A DNA stretch of 64,000 nucleotides, taken from Plicaturopsis crispa FD-325 SS-3 (lineage: Eukaryota; Basidiomycota; Agaricomycetes; Amylocorticiales; Amylocorticiaceae). A program made the position numbers and the translations under genes. Below the pieces are notes generated by a model. It did no database searches and was not told the origin of the DNA. It saw only the letters and a program-made list of their open reading frames with translations. Positions within the stretch are counted from its first letter, which is position 1. Every line of letters starts with the position of its first letter. Shown piece by piece: positions 42,778-53,742 of this stretch. Location of the stretch: NCBI GenBank assembly GCA_000827205.1, contig KN832570.1:468128-532127 (forward strand), written 5' to 3'.

Positions 42778-43961
42778 ATGCGTTTTGCCTTTATTTCTGC
42801 CTCTCTCGCCATCTCTGGCGCGTTCGCGTTGCCCGTCGCGTGAGTGCTTTCCTCTAGTGACTCGCAACATCATCTTGATGATGTGTTCAGACGTTCGCCG
42901 CTTGCGGTCTGCGTTGGTCAAGCACCGGGCACGCCCTGCCCGGAGTCGCGACCAGCACCTGTATGCCCAGAGGGTTTGATCTGCCCAGTCGGATTCAAGA
43001 GGGATGTGGAAGTACGCCAGAATCTACCTGTTGGCATTCCGTTCCCACCTGCATGTGAAGATCCAAACAACCATAGTTTGGCGTGTGCGGTTGCGCGCGG
43101 TACTCAAAGGGTTGTCGGGTATGTGCTTGCATCTCCCTGTGGACGTTCTTTAGGAGAAATTCTGACCTGGATTCGTAGGCGTGAGCCTATATCCTCGCTA
43201 CACGACGTCAACGGGCATCCTCTGCATTGCGATGGCCCCGACGACAACAGCATTGGATGCCAGATCGCCCAGAACGGCAATGGGCCTCTCATCGGGTAAG
43301 GGATTAATCCACGCATGTTGTAGCTGAGACACTGACGATCATTTTAGACGGGAGCCACTTGCGGTCTGCGTTGGCCAGGCACCTGGTACACCTTGCCCAG
43401 AGTCGCAGCCAGCGCCTGTATGCCCACCGGGTATGATCTGCCCAGTCGGGTTCAAGAGAAACGTGAACTCCCGCCGCTTCATCGGGTTTACCCCTCCCTC
43501 CAACAGTTCTGTGTGTCCCGACGGAACCGATTTCGACACTTGTATCAAGCAGATAATGTCCATGGGGCCTATCCCACTGTATGATTCATCGATTACTATT
43601 AGATTGTGCGGCCACTAACGCGCGATTCCTCTCATAAGCAAACGGGACGCCGACATTGTCCAGAACCTGCCCGTCGGCCTCCCACCTCTCCCCGCAGACT
43701 CGCCGTGCAACGACAAGAGCAACATGAGCATCGGATGCCAGCTTGCTCGCGCCACCCATTCGGTCAAGCGTGCAGAGGAGCCCGTCGAGAAGTGAGTGTT
43801 TGTGGGGTTGCGGACTCACTTGAACGATATTGATGATACTCATTAGGCGTGAGCCGTTGGCCGTGTGCGGTGGCGCACCGGGAACACCTTGCCCTTATAC
43901 GAAGCACGCACCTAGTATCTGCCCGAATGGAAAGCCCTGCCCCTTTCTAAAGAGCGAGTGA
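42778..43961 (+). CDS. Secreted Cys-rich repeat precursor D with KR sites
   Basis: Six exons spliced by eye give about 301 residues, all five introns phase 2. Exon 1 is a signal peptide (MRFAFISASLAISGAFALPV). Exons 2 and 4 are duplicated modules: PLAVCVGQAPGTPCPESRPA and PLAVCVGQAPGTPCPESQPA, each followed by VCP, ICPVGFKR and a spacer. Exon 6 is a shorter version starting REPLAVCGGAPGTPCP. Exons 3 and 5 share a CX(n)IGCQ pattern (NSIGCQIAQ, MSIGCQLAR). FKRD, FKRN, LKRD and VKRA are candidate Kex2 sites, and modules 3, 4 and 6 start with REP at the exon junction. Every module is Cys-rich, so disulfide-bonded peptides are likely after secretion. Same promoter and leader motifs as genes A-C, which argues that it belongs to their family despite different repeat sequence. 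Confidence 0.75.
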
Positions 43962-45132
43962 TTCGAAGGTGCTTGGAGCAGACGAGTCTGGGACGGAATA
44001 TGTAGTCGCTTGTAGATCGTCCCCAATAAGTGGTATGATGTTAATGAAATAGTGGATGCCTCTGGGGATTCCAGTGAGATCAACCTCTTTTTATCATGAG
44101 AAAGGGAATAAGGAGTGTGCGTGTTATTGCGTGGAAGACCTGCGATTCAAGGGTTACGGTCACGCCGAGGCTGTGGCTGGACGCCTATAGTAAGTATATT
44201 ATTGGCAAATATCTACCGCGACTACTCGCACAGTGACCGGCCATTCCCTATACACGCGTAGAGATATACTCACTTACAAGAGTTGGGAGTCGAAAGTCGA
44301 TACGGCGTTGAATCAAGTTGTAAGGGACAAGTTGACTTGGTTACAACACGGTGTTGAGTCCGGCGTCGAGAACTTCGAATTCGCGGCCACGTTGATTGCC
44401 GTTTTGGGTCTCTACAACTTCGACTCAACTATCGTCTCCTCAAAGTTGAACAGACCGTCGCCAATTGACCAGCCCAATCTTCTCGCATCGGATAATAACT
44501 CTCCCAACGAAAAATTACTATCCAGTTGTCACTTGCCACAATGGTGCTCCGCGTAGACGGCGTGCTATCGTTGCTGCGTGGGTACCCGATATATATTCCG
44601 AGTTGCTTTATACCAACACTGACTGATTCCTGACTCCCTAAGCACTTCGCGGTTCTAGTTCATTCTGACAAAGCGGTCTCCCTTTGACAATGATGTAACG
44701 CATTCGCGCTGCTTCGGTCACCCTTCACAATCGATTATGCCGCACGACGTAGCCAGCTATTGTCGACCCGCCGCGTCCCTTGTTATTATTCAAGGCTGGG
44801 TTCTTCAATACGGTAGGTACCTATAGAGGCTGTACAGCGACCTTCAGGTAGACGCATTGCACCATTATTTGGGCTACCAACTGACTTCGTCGGCCCGCTT
44901 GTGCAGCAACGATTGTCCGAAACAGATCATGGAAAACTTCGCCGCCCGCAGAAGGCATGCGCCCGCACTACTGCATCGCCATTTGCCCTGAATTTTCATG
45001 ATCATAGTCCTTTTTAGGCACCTTCCCAATGGCTGCACTTCTACATGTCTGCGTGCCAAAAACGCCACACATGAAATGCATAAATAGCCGGATAGTGCAT
45101 TCTCCGACCTGTACCGCACAGTCTTCAACAAT
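43962..45132. other. Intergenic with a weak short inverted repeat
   Basis: A frame at 44233-44556 (107 codons) matches nothing I know. It overlaps GTTGAGTC and GACTCAAC about 65 bp apart near 44354-44435. I do not call a gene. The missing N-terminal half of the coiled-coil copy at 45133 is not visible here. Confidence 0.35.
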
Positions 45133-47913
45133 ATGTCACCATCCGGACAGTCTTCATCGCTCGAACGATTGGCGGGGACACTTTCAGACGATGCCCAGAT
45201 CTGGAACCCCAAGATAACTCGAGAGGAGGATACAAAAGTGGAAGAGAAAAACCTGTGGTGTCTAGGCATTCGTGTCGGGCCGATGGAAGAGCTCGGGTTG
45301 CATGCGATACGCCATCCCGACGCAGAGAGACATCGTCTCAAAGCACAACGCTACGCCGAACAGGCCTGGAGACGAGCACTCGAAGCAGAGAGGCTACAGG
45401 AGGAGGAGATGAGGCGGGTGGAAAAGAAGCGAGCCGAGGACGCGAAGCGGCTACAGGACACGAAGCTGGCGGAGGAGACGCGACTTCAGGCGGAATTAGC
45501 TCTCCAGAAGGAGGACGAAATGAAACGAAGAGAGGAAGATCTCGAACGACGGGAAGAGGAGCTGGAACGGAGGGAAGCTGAATCGAGGCAGAAAGAGGCG
45601 CAGAGGCAACGAATTGAGGCAGAGAAACAGGAACGAGAGGAAGAGGTTAGGCGGCAACAACGGGAGGAGAACCTCACGAGGGAAGAGAGACTGGATCATA
45701 GGGAGCTCGAGATACGATGGATGGAGGTGGAGGCCAAGCGAAAGGAGGAGGAGGTGAAGCAGAAGGAGGCGGAGGTGAGGCAGAAGGAGGCGGAGGTAAA
45801 GCAAATGACGCAGGAGGCACGGCAACGGGAGGCGGAGGCACGACGTCAGCAGCGTGAGGCCGAGTTAAAAATACAAGAGACCGAATGGCTGAGGATATTG
45901 GTGCAAGAGCGGGAAGCCAAGGCTCGACGAGAGGCTGAAGCACGAGAGGCACGGGAAGCGCGAGAGGCACAGCTACGACGGGAAGCACGAGAAGAAGAGT
46001 TGCGACGGGAGGCCAAGCGCCGCGACGAGAACATGTGTAAAGAATACGAACAGCAGGCGCAGGAGCTCAAACGTCGCGAGGAGGAATTTCGGCGCCGCCA
46101 AGGTAGCTTCCACCAAGGCCAGGCGAGCTTCAATAGCAACGCCACAGACCCCAACCGCGATTCATACACGGCTGACCATTGTGCTGCATCGGGCACACAT
46201 GCATGGTCGTCCGCGTCCAGCTTTGCATCTGCGTCGTCCACAGGCGCGCCTTCATCGAATACCAGCCGGGGTTCGACGTCATCAACCGGCTCCAAGACCT
46301 CATCGGGCACTCCGCAAGCAGGATCCCCTGACTCGACAACCTCAGGGGGAAACGCTGGATTCGACGGATGGGAGAGGTCACGGCGGCAAGCAGAACATGC
46401 TCAGAAACACCAGGAAAAAATTCGGAGAGAGCAGGAACGGCTCGAGGCTGAGCGACAGATGAAGCAGGCCGGGGAGACTCCGACCAAGGAGGAAATCGTC
46501 GAGCTTTTCCAGACGCACGAGCGGCAATGGACTCGCATCAAGAGTTCGACCGATAGCCTTACCTGGGATAGCTTCCCTTGGCCCATGCAGGGCTCCTTGA
46601 ACTCGTACCACCATCTGGTTCAGTTTTTCCCACGCCTTTTGGCAGGGCAAGGAGGGGTGTTGCGCACACGCACAGCGAGGTCCCAACGACGCTCGCACCC
46701 TCTGTGCACACCTCACAAAGTCGGTAGCCCCTCGCCGCAACCGCCAGAATATCCGCTGCCAAAGTCGCAGCACGACGCCCGTCGACTGCGTCCCAACGAC
46801 AACGTCGACACGGGTTCATCCCAGCGTCATCCGACAGGATCCGGATCCATCCATCCACTTCCAGTCACCCACCCCGTTCGATACTGTCCATTCCTTAGTC
46901 GACATCCATCCACGACGTCTCGAGCTCATGTCGAAGGATTCAGGTCGCGAAAGCTAGGGTAGGTGGGAATAAAAACCACCCCGCGCGGAGCTCTGTGTGC
47001 GCTCGTTTCTATTTCTCCCTTCTATCTGTCCCAGCACAACATCCTTCGCCATCTATCCCCCGGCCGCTGTCTCCCATCGTCGTGTTGCACCTGCCGTCGT
47101 GCTCGTTGCCACGGATTCCCCGACCCACTTGGCACTCATCATCATCATCATCCTACTCCGACATTCGACATCTACCCCGTCTGCTCGTGCGGCTTACAGG
47201 AGCATCCACAGAAGGACATCAGCATGAAGCCCCTGCACTCTGGCTAGGGCGAGCCCGACCGCGTTTGCTTTTTTAGGACACCACCGTAGTATGTGCATGG
47301 GGGGTGGTTCTAGGCCCGACAGCCGAAGCTGCCCTGCCCTCGTTTCCGCAACGGTCCGACCTGGTGGACATTGGGTTAGGAGAAGGAGAGGTAATGTGTT
47401 GTGTCTGTTGCTGGGATGAGGTTTTCTGTTTCATTTTGGCTTCGAGTTTTCACGTTGACTTGGGAACCCCCGTATGATTCACCCCGTTCAAACCCCCCGT
47501 TCAATATGCCATTCCATGATTTCCCCGCAGATCTTTCACCGTTCGACATTTTACCTATCTCTTTGGTGTCTATGGTCCCAGTAGTACACTGCCGCGTCTT
47601 AGCTCTAGTTGGCTTGTAGCGGGATATAAATGTTGAATTCATCATCATCATCAACCCTTGGCCCATGCTCAAACGACCGAACTCTGTCGAAGAGCTTACG
47701 ACGCTTGCTATCACGGAGTACATCTTGTCCCCGCTCTACCCCGGTGACAAGACAAAGTCAGCGAAAGACCGTGTCAAGGAACAGATTCGACGCTGGCATC
47801 CAGACCGTTTTGATACGCAGATGTTGCCGAGGGTCGTGGAAACACAGAAGGAGAAAGTGAAAGAAGGCGCTGGACTTGTGACACGGGGCTTGAGTGGACT
47901 TTTGACGCGTTGA
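45133..47913 (+). pseudogene. Truncated, insertion-split copy of the coiled-coil/J-like gene
   Basis: Corresponds to roughly the C-terminal half of the 3181-6675 protein. Similarity begins near 45285 (GPMEELGLHA against GSMEELELQA) and runs through the coiled coil, the Ser-rich part (ATDPNRDSYTA, GTHAWSSASSFASASSTGAP) and TKEEIVELFQTHERQWTRIK to PWPM at about 46586. There a 1066-bp insertion intervenes. The remaining tail, LKRPNSVEELTTLAIT to RRWHPDRF and the stop, resumes at 47669-47913. The first 500 or so residues of the full protein are missing. Read straight through, the frame continues into the insertion and stops at 46962, giving a 609-residue product without the HPD tail. It could still be transcribed, but I regard it as a decaying duplicate. 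Confidence 0.8.
46589..47654 (+). mobile_element. 1066-bp retroposon-like insertion with 14-bp target duplication
   Basis: The 14-mer CCCTTGGCCCATGC occurs at 46575-46588 and again at 47655-47668, while the uninterrupted gene at 3181-6675 has it once. The inserted DNA starts AGGGCTCCTTGAACTCG and ends in a short tandem tail (TTCATCATCATCATCAA). A variable-length target duplication plus a simple-repeat 3' tail is typical of LINE or SINE retroposition. I see no reverse transcriptase, so it is a 5'-truncated LINE end or a non-autonomous element. An internal CATCATCATCATCATC at about 47137-47152 could mark a composite structure. Confidence 0.75.
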
Positions 47914-48329
47914 ACGTGCACGATATCTAGATGCGATGGAGACATGCCAGGGTCAGGCCGTAAAAACTATTCACAAAGAAAATTGATCCAACTCACAATA
48001 AAACTTCTGGGGGACTTCCTCAGTGAGGTCTGAGGGGAGAAAGCACTGAGAGAACTCCGACGTTCACGGCAAAGCTCATGTTCAAAAGTCGTGGGTGACT
48101 TGCAGGACGACCGACTTGCCTCAACGCGAGAATCTCTTTGAGTCCATCGAAATTTGTATAGCTGACCGGAATGAAGCACGGTACATGATAGATATTTACC
48201 AGTTGAATAACACGAAGACTAAAAAGCGAAAGCGCATCGAGCGCGCCGCCTGCAGGCATCACGAATGAGAAACAATGCACAGCGAAAAAATAGTGAAAGT
48301 GCACGAACCGTATTTATGTTCATCTCTTT
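47914..48329. other. Intergenic, convergent 3' ends
   Basis: The half next to the tyrosinase (about 48060-48329) matches 2185-2440 in inverted orientation. No gene. Confidence 0.5.
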
Positions 48330-49469
48330 ACTCGTAAGTGTAGCAGAGGAAACCACCCTTGGTGTCGATGACATTGCCGAAAGTAGTGGCCTCGAACATC
48401 CCGTCCGAAACCATCATCGAGTTCTTGGTGGTGTTCTTCGCCGTCGCACCGGGGGCGAACGTGTTGAAGTTGTCCTTGACGTTGTGGTTTTGCCAGTCGG
48501 ACCAGATCTAGGGAGAAACACTGAGCATGAGCCTTCACATTAAGTCTCAAAGACTCACCTTGTCGAGGAAAGCGTGGTGGATCCAGAACAACGGGTCGTT
48601 GGCAGACCACTTGGTGTCCGGGGTGCAGCCGACAGCGTTGGTCGGGCAGGCGTCCGCAAAGTCACCACCTGCAATCAAGTGCACCGCCCAGCGCGCGCCC
48701 TGCTCAGCGTCGATGTACTGGGACATCGCCTGGTAGTCGCCGTCAAAGTCACCGATCATGCGCTGCACTTCGGTAGCCGAGAAAGTCTCGTTGGCCTTGA
48801 GGTCGGCGATCGGGTACTCGGAGCGGCTGAGGGGGAAGTACGGCTGCAGCGTGAAGTTGCGACGGACACGGTGGTAGTTGGGGTACGAAACGTGCTGCAG
48901 GTGTAATGTTTAGTGTAAGCCCCGTCGTGCAACGTCGAGATACTTACGAAGTCCTTGAAGGCGCCGGTCGTGATCTGGAAGTCCTGCTTGGGGTCGCCCC
49001 ATCCACCGAAGCCACTCTCCTCATCATCGTCCATGTACACGGACGCGTGCTCAAAGTCAGCCGCATCCTTTGTCCAGTCCCAGTACGGCAGCGTGCCCTT
49101 GAAGCCGCACTTGTCCTTCAGCGCGCCCTCGAACGCGTTGATGTACCAGCGGTGCCACGGCAGGAAGAGCCCCTGCGTGTGCATCGGCGGGCTGATGTCC
49201 ATGTGCATGAAGATGATGTCGTCGTAGAAGCTGCCGGACTCGTTGCGCTTGGGCAGGCCTTCGGGGTTGAACGTCGTCTTCAGCGCGGGGTTGTGCGGGA
49301 GCTTGGCGAGGCACTTGATCGAGTTGAGGAAGTCCGTCTTCTCGGGCTTGGAGAGGGTGTTCCAGTTTTTGCGGACGGCGGGCTTGGTGCACGTCGGGGA
49401 CGCGTCGGCGGTGGACGCGATCCCCAGGACGGCGACCAACGCTGACAGTTTGGAAAGGCTGGAGAACAT
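48330..49469 (-). CDS. Short secreted tyrosinase (copy 2)
   Basis: Same three-exon structure and 345 residues as copy 1 at 1042-2184. By eye the proteins differ only at one position in exon 3 (TTKSSMM in copy 1, TTKNSMM here). At the DNA level there are scattered silent differences, and the introns have diverged clearly more than the exons, although they keep the same positions. The signal peptide and all copper-site histidines (MHMD, MHTQG, PWHRW, AVHLI, IHHAF) are intact, so both copies should give active enzyme. About 130 bp of upstream sequence including the TATA-like region is shared with copy 1, so similar regulation is likely. Convergent with the broken coiled-coil copy. Confidence 0.88.
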
Positions 49470-50509
49470 CGCAACTGAGCTGGTGATCAAGAGTGTCAGT
49501 GCCAGGTATTCTTTATACAACAGATGTGAATGCACCTTTTGACCGGTAGTTGCTTTGGAGGTATGCGGCTGAGGGTGGTTGTCGCAATGGCTTTCCTCCA
49601 GAGAGTGCACCCTGCATTTATACGAAGTAGGTAGAAGTGCATCTATCCGCTAGCAGTATGCCGGGTGGTAAACACTTGCATCGACGGGTAGAAAGAAGCC
49701 ATCGGTACAACGGAGCCCGTCGAAACCTGCTACCCTAATGGCTGCTCGCACGCAAGATGAATGTCTTCGAGTATTTCTCAGGCTCTGATTGGACACTGAT
49801 GCGTTTCATGTCTACTGTCTGCCTCAGGTTCTACAGGACTTGGAGATGATGATTAGACACTCACCGTCGTAACTCGCGTTCCGGCACAGATGCTCGGGTG
49901 TAGGAGCACTCCGAGGGTACGACCTTCGATACGAGGTTATAGTCAGCAGGACCCATACAGTGTCTTCCTCAAGTGTGACAGTCAGACATCGTCTGAGTGT
50001 TCCGGGAAAATGAAACGCCCAATGTCACGGGTAAGTGGCCATAATGTCTCGTTGTGTACCCGATGCGTCTCCAGTCTACACGAACAGCCCACAGGTATTT
50101 CATAGCCTGTGTAGCCGGATCGAAGATTGGAGACGGGAGGTTATTCTCCACCAAGTGTGACGATTTACTGGCTGTACACCGGCATCATTGATTAGTTGAA
50201 GCCCCGAACGATTCATAAGAATGGTACTCACCTGCTCGATGGTGTATTGTGTCGTTATGCCAAGTCGTTTGAACGTACGGAGCGTGCCCGCCCAGACATA
50301 CGCTACACCGTAGAGTAGACGAAAGTCTGCAAACATCAGAGCATGTCAATTCGAACGATAAAGCTGGAGCGTGAACGAGCGCTGAAAGCTCGAAAAACAT
50401 AAGCATCGAGCACAGTGCCAATCACGAGCTGTTGGCGATATTTCCGACGTTCTGCGAATGCGCACATCGACGGGTTGAGTGGATGAAGTCGACATTAATT
50501 CACGTCCAT
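49470..50509. other. Intergenic
   Basis: The first 130 bp are the tyrosinase promoter shared with copy 1. Beyond about 49600 nothing is recognisable. Confidence 0.45.
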
Positions 50510-51419
50510 TTAAGCGATATACTTGACCTCCTTCTGCGATATTTCCCCTGCCACCTCGCCCTCGCCCTCCTCGCCCTCGTAGCCCACACTGTGCTCACGA
50601 TCCGGCGCAATTCCCACGTCGATACCAGCCTTGGCCTTGGCCCGAGTCCTCAGCTTCCCCCTCAACTCCACCCTCGGTGCCCGCTTCGCCTCCACCCTCT
50701 TCATCAGCTTCATCTCCTTCACCCGTTTCATCAGCCGCATGCGCCGCCGCCTCTTGTTCAGGTGTCCAAGGTCGTCTTCGATGCCCGTTTCGCGTATCGC
50801 CAGCGGTGTCTGCCGCTCCTTCGCTAAACGTTTCTCCTCTCCCCTCTTGAAATATGCGTTCGCAGCAATCATGAAGTCGGGAATGCGCCAGACGTGGACA
50901 GGCGTAGTGGGCCGCGGGCCGTTCAGGAGCTCACGGCGTTGCTCGCGCGTCATGCTGCGCTGACGGCGTTCAAATTCCTGGTCGGTTATGGGGCGATGCT
51001 TCAGAAACTTCTCGATGTATTTGCGCTGCTCGAGGTCACGGAGGACGACTTTTTTCAAATATCTGTGCATGAACGCGCGTCGTTTAACGTAGTGTTCGTA
51101 GCATGCAGTGGAAGTAAACGCACGTTATGGACGGAATCTCTGGATTCCGCGTCACGACTCTGCGTGCCTTCGACTTGACTGACTTCGGAGGTCCCTGCAA
51201 AGAGCTGACGACGGGCGACTTCTTGGCCTTCGGCGCAGGCTTGGGAATGAAGTCATAGAGCTCCTTCGTCGTAAGATGTGGGCGCCTGTTCAAGATATCG
51301 CAGACGAGGTCGCGCGACCGTGGTGTGCTGTACGCGTTGTGCGTGCGCAGGCTAATCTCCAAAGGACGGAGGACCTGCAGTCCCCGCAATGCAGATACAG
51401 TCGTCTTCGCGAACGCCAT
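50510..51419 (-). CDS. Probable mitochondrial protein, unknown
   Basis: Two exons (51419-51124 and 51062-50510; 61-bp intron, phase 2) give 282 residues. The N-terminus (MAFAKTTVSALRGLQVLRPL then EISLRTHNAYS) is rich in Arg/Ser without acids, as in mitochondrial presequences. Next comes SRDLVCDILNRRPHLTTKEL, a small helical block, then a linker and KKVVLRDLEQRKYIEKFLKH, and VHVWRIPDFM near residue 180. The C-terminal third is a Lys/Arg then Glu-rich tail. This looks like a fungal mitochondrial ribosomal or ribosome-associated protein, but I cannot name it with confidence. The intron is supported by consensus ends and by continuity of the helical segment. Confidence 0.6.
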
Positions 51420-51828
51420 AAGTTCGCGCGACGGTGGCAGCGGCCGGTAGTGGACGGAGTTGGTTGGGAAACAGTTTCGTAGCGGTGACCCTCGGACTCG
51501 ACAAATTATTAAAGGTTACGTAATCCCGCCTTGGTGGCGGGCTGTGGCGGGACAATTGGGCGGGAAACGACGCCCAACTTCTTAAATATCTGCTGTACAT
51601 ACTGTACATGGCAAGACACGAGGCGCACATTTTTTTCACGGCCTTGTGCATAACAGAGTGTACACACCTTTGAATTTTCATCAAAGGACCCAAGAAGGAC
51701 CATAAATATTCGGGGAGCGTTTGAGCTCGCGCCGGAGTTCTAGTTCAGACAGGTTTAGACAGTTTCATGAAGGTACATCGTAATCTAGTTGCTCTCTGCC
51801 CGCGGATTGCACAGCTAACGCGTGGTGT
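51420..51828. other. Intergenic
   Basis: Upstream of the probable mitochondrial gene and 3' flank of the transporter. Nothing recognisable. Confidence 0.4.
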
Positions 51829-53742
51829 CTAGGGTGAAGCATCGTGCTGTGCATGCTTGCTCATTCCTCTGATCCTGGCTCCGTACTGATAAGCGGTCAG
51901 TCCCAGGTCCAAAGCGTCCTAGATAACATGGGTAACTCACAAAGTACAGGACGAAACTGATGGGAATGAAAAGTGCTGCAATGCCTCCAATAAGCGAGTT
52001 TCCGGGACCAACGCCCAGTCTATCGAACAACGACCGCGCCTGTCAAATTTTGCCGTCAGATATCATAGCTTCTTGAGGTCGTTTAAGGGTAGAAACGCAC
52101 GAAGAGCGGAAATACGGCACCAAACAGGGCGCGGAACAGACAGTTGCCCGCGAACACGGATGCAGCGTAATGTGGGTACGACATGCCGAGGTAATTTGTC
52201 GCGCAGTTGAAGAACGTGACCAGGGGGATCGTAAACACAGAGGACCCGATGATGGGCACGATCCAATGAACGCTGGGGCGCGCTGACCACCCGTACCAGA
52301 ACAGACAGATGGGAAGGGCCAGGGCGCCGGGCCATGTCGGAGGGAGGACATGCTCAGGCCTGAAGGTCGACTTCAAGGCACTGGGAACGAGGACGAGCTT
52401 TACCCAGAGTAGGTACGGAGGGACGACGAGCAGCATCCCCACGAACAGTCCGAGGTACATCAGGCCCTGCATCTGTACGTCGAAGCCGTAGATGCCGCCA
52501 AAAACGAGCGGGAAGGACTCAAACCAGGTGAAGACCACTCCGTAGAGCAGGGCTGTGTACAGGTCTACCACGAACACGATCGGCTCTGTGAACGTCAATG
52601 TGAATGCCCGGGCCAGGACGAGTAGTCGATCCCTAGTCGTGTGGTGGGCCGTGTCGATCTCGGACTGGCTCCTCAGGCGCCCATCTCCGGTGGCCTTGCG
52701 TAATCTTGCAGCCCTGCGGTGCAAAATGTTTGCCGCACTGGTTTCCGGAAGGAAGAAAAACAGTAAGATGAGACAGAACGTCTGGGAAATCAGTGTCAGC
52801 GTGTTACACCTCGGAATCGAGATTTTCGAAAACAAATAAGCACTTACACACATACAAGTGTAGATCCATATGGTCCACGCCCAGCCTTTCACGTGGGCGA
52901 CAAATCCTCCTATGAGCGGCCCGAAAACTGGACCGCAGATACCTGCGGAAGCCCATATGCATATGCCAAACGCCGCCCGTGCTGAGCCGTAGACATCTGT
53001 GATCGTAGCTCCGCCGGTAGCAAGGGCCGGACTACCAGCAAAACCGCTAAGGAATCGGAAGACAAGGAACATGGCGATGTTGACGGCGAAACCAGTGGGT
53101 AGTTGCAGCAGCACAAAGACGAGAAGGGTCCAGACATAAATGCCACTCCGCCCGAGGGTTGGCATCTCGGACATAGGTGACCACAGCATGGGACCGAAGC
53201 CATATCCACTGCGGGGGAAATGATGAAATGTCATTCACGTCGTTCAGCAACACAGTTTCGTGGGCTGGGACTCACAGGCTGAACAGTGATAGACCCAAGG
53301 TCGCCACGATCTCGCCGACACTGAATTCTTCTTCTAGAGAGGGCTCGCCCGGGACATAAAGGGAGCTGGCGATGTAAACGACAAAGTTCAATAAGCACAC
53401 TTGGGCGGCAATCAGGACCTTCCATCCCCCAGGCCAGTTCATCGGATTCTAAACGCGTGGCGGTGAGCAATTCGAATGTAAACCCGCGTCAGAAAATTCG
53501 GTTACCTCTGGGTCATCGGGTCCGTACCAATCTACAAGGTAGATGTCCATGCCGCCCTCGACAAGGTCCCGGATTGTCCCATCTGCAGTCGAGGCTTCGG
53601 CCGAGAGGCCATTGACCTTCTCGCTCGGAAGGGATCTCTTCCACAACGTAGGATCAATTTCGTCGGGATAGCGAAAGAGGCGGTTGCTCGACGCGAGGCG
53701 CACGAGACGACCAAACGCTGTGTCGCGGAACTGGGTGGCCAT
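51829..53742 (-). CDS. MFS drug/H+ antiporter, DHA1 type
   Basis: About six exons; first two are 53742-53506 and 53448-53276, and the largest covers the second half. A cytosolic N-terminus of about 75 residues leads into DPENPMNWPGGWKVLIAAQV, a hallmark of fungal DHA1 transporters, then some 12 membrane helices. Motif-like pieces include GYGFGPMLWSPMSEMPTLGR before helix 3, RFLSGFAGSPALATGGATIT in helix 4-5, and GPVFGPLIGGFVA, the antiporter motif C region. The second half includes YGVVFTWFESFPLVFGGIYG and PLFARSLFDRLGVGPGNSL. The closest named groups are polyamine, caffeine and fluconazole exporters of the TPO/FLU1 kind; the substrate cannot be inferred. Stop at 51831-51829 after a short charged tail. 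Confidence 0.88.

Larger units (their letters stand above)
45280..49600 (-). repeat. Right arm of inverted gene-pair duplication
   Basis: Inverted partner of 905-5040; see that entry. The spacer between the two genes is about 420 bp here against about 1 kb in the left arm. Confidence 0.75.

Noticed and set aside
44233-44556. 107-codon frame with GTTGAGTC/GACTCAAC inverted repeat
   Set aside because: Arms too short and no target duplication seen; neither a gene nor a transposon can be supported.
18198-49469. Complete dikaritin-type biosynthetic cluster
   Set aside because: Tyrosinase and repeat precursors are present, but no DUF3328, methyltransferase or peptidase gene was found in the window.
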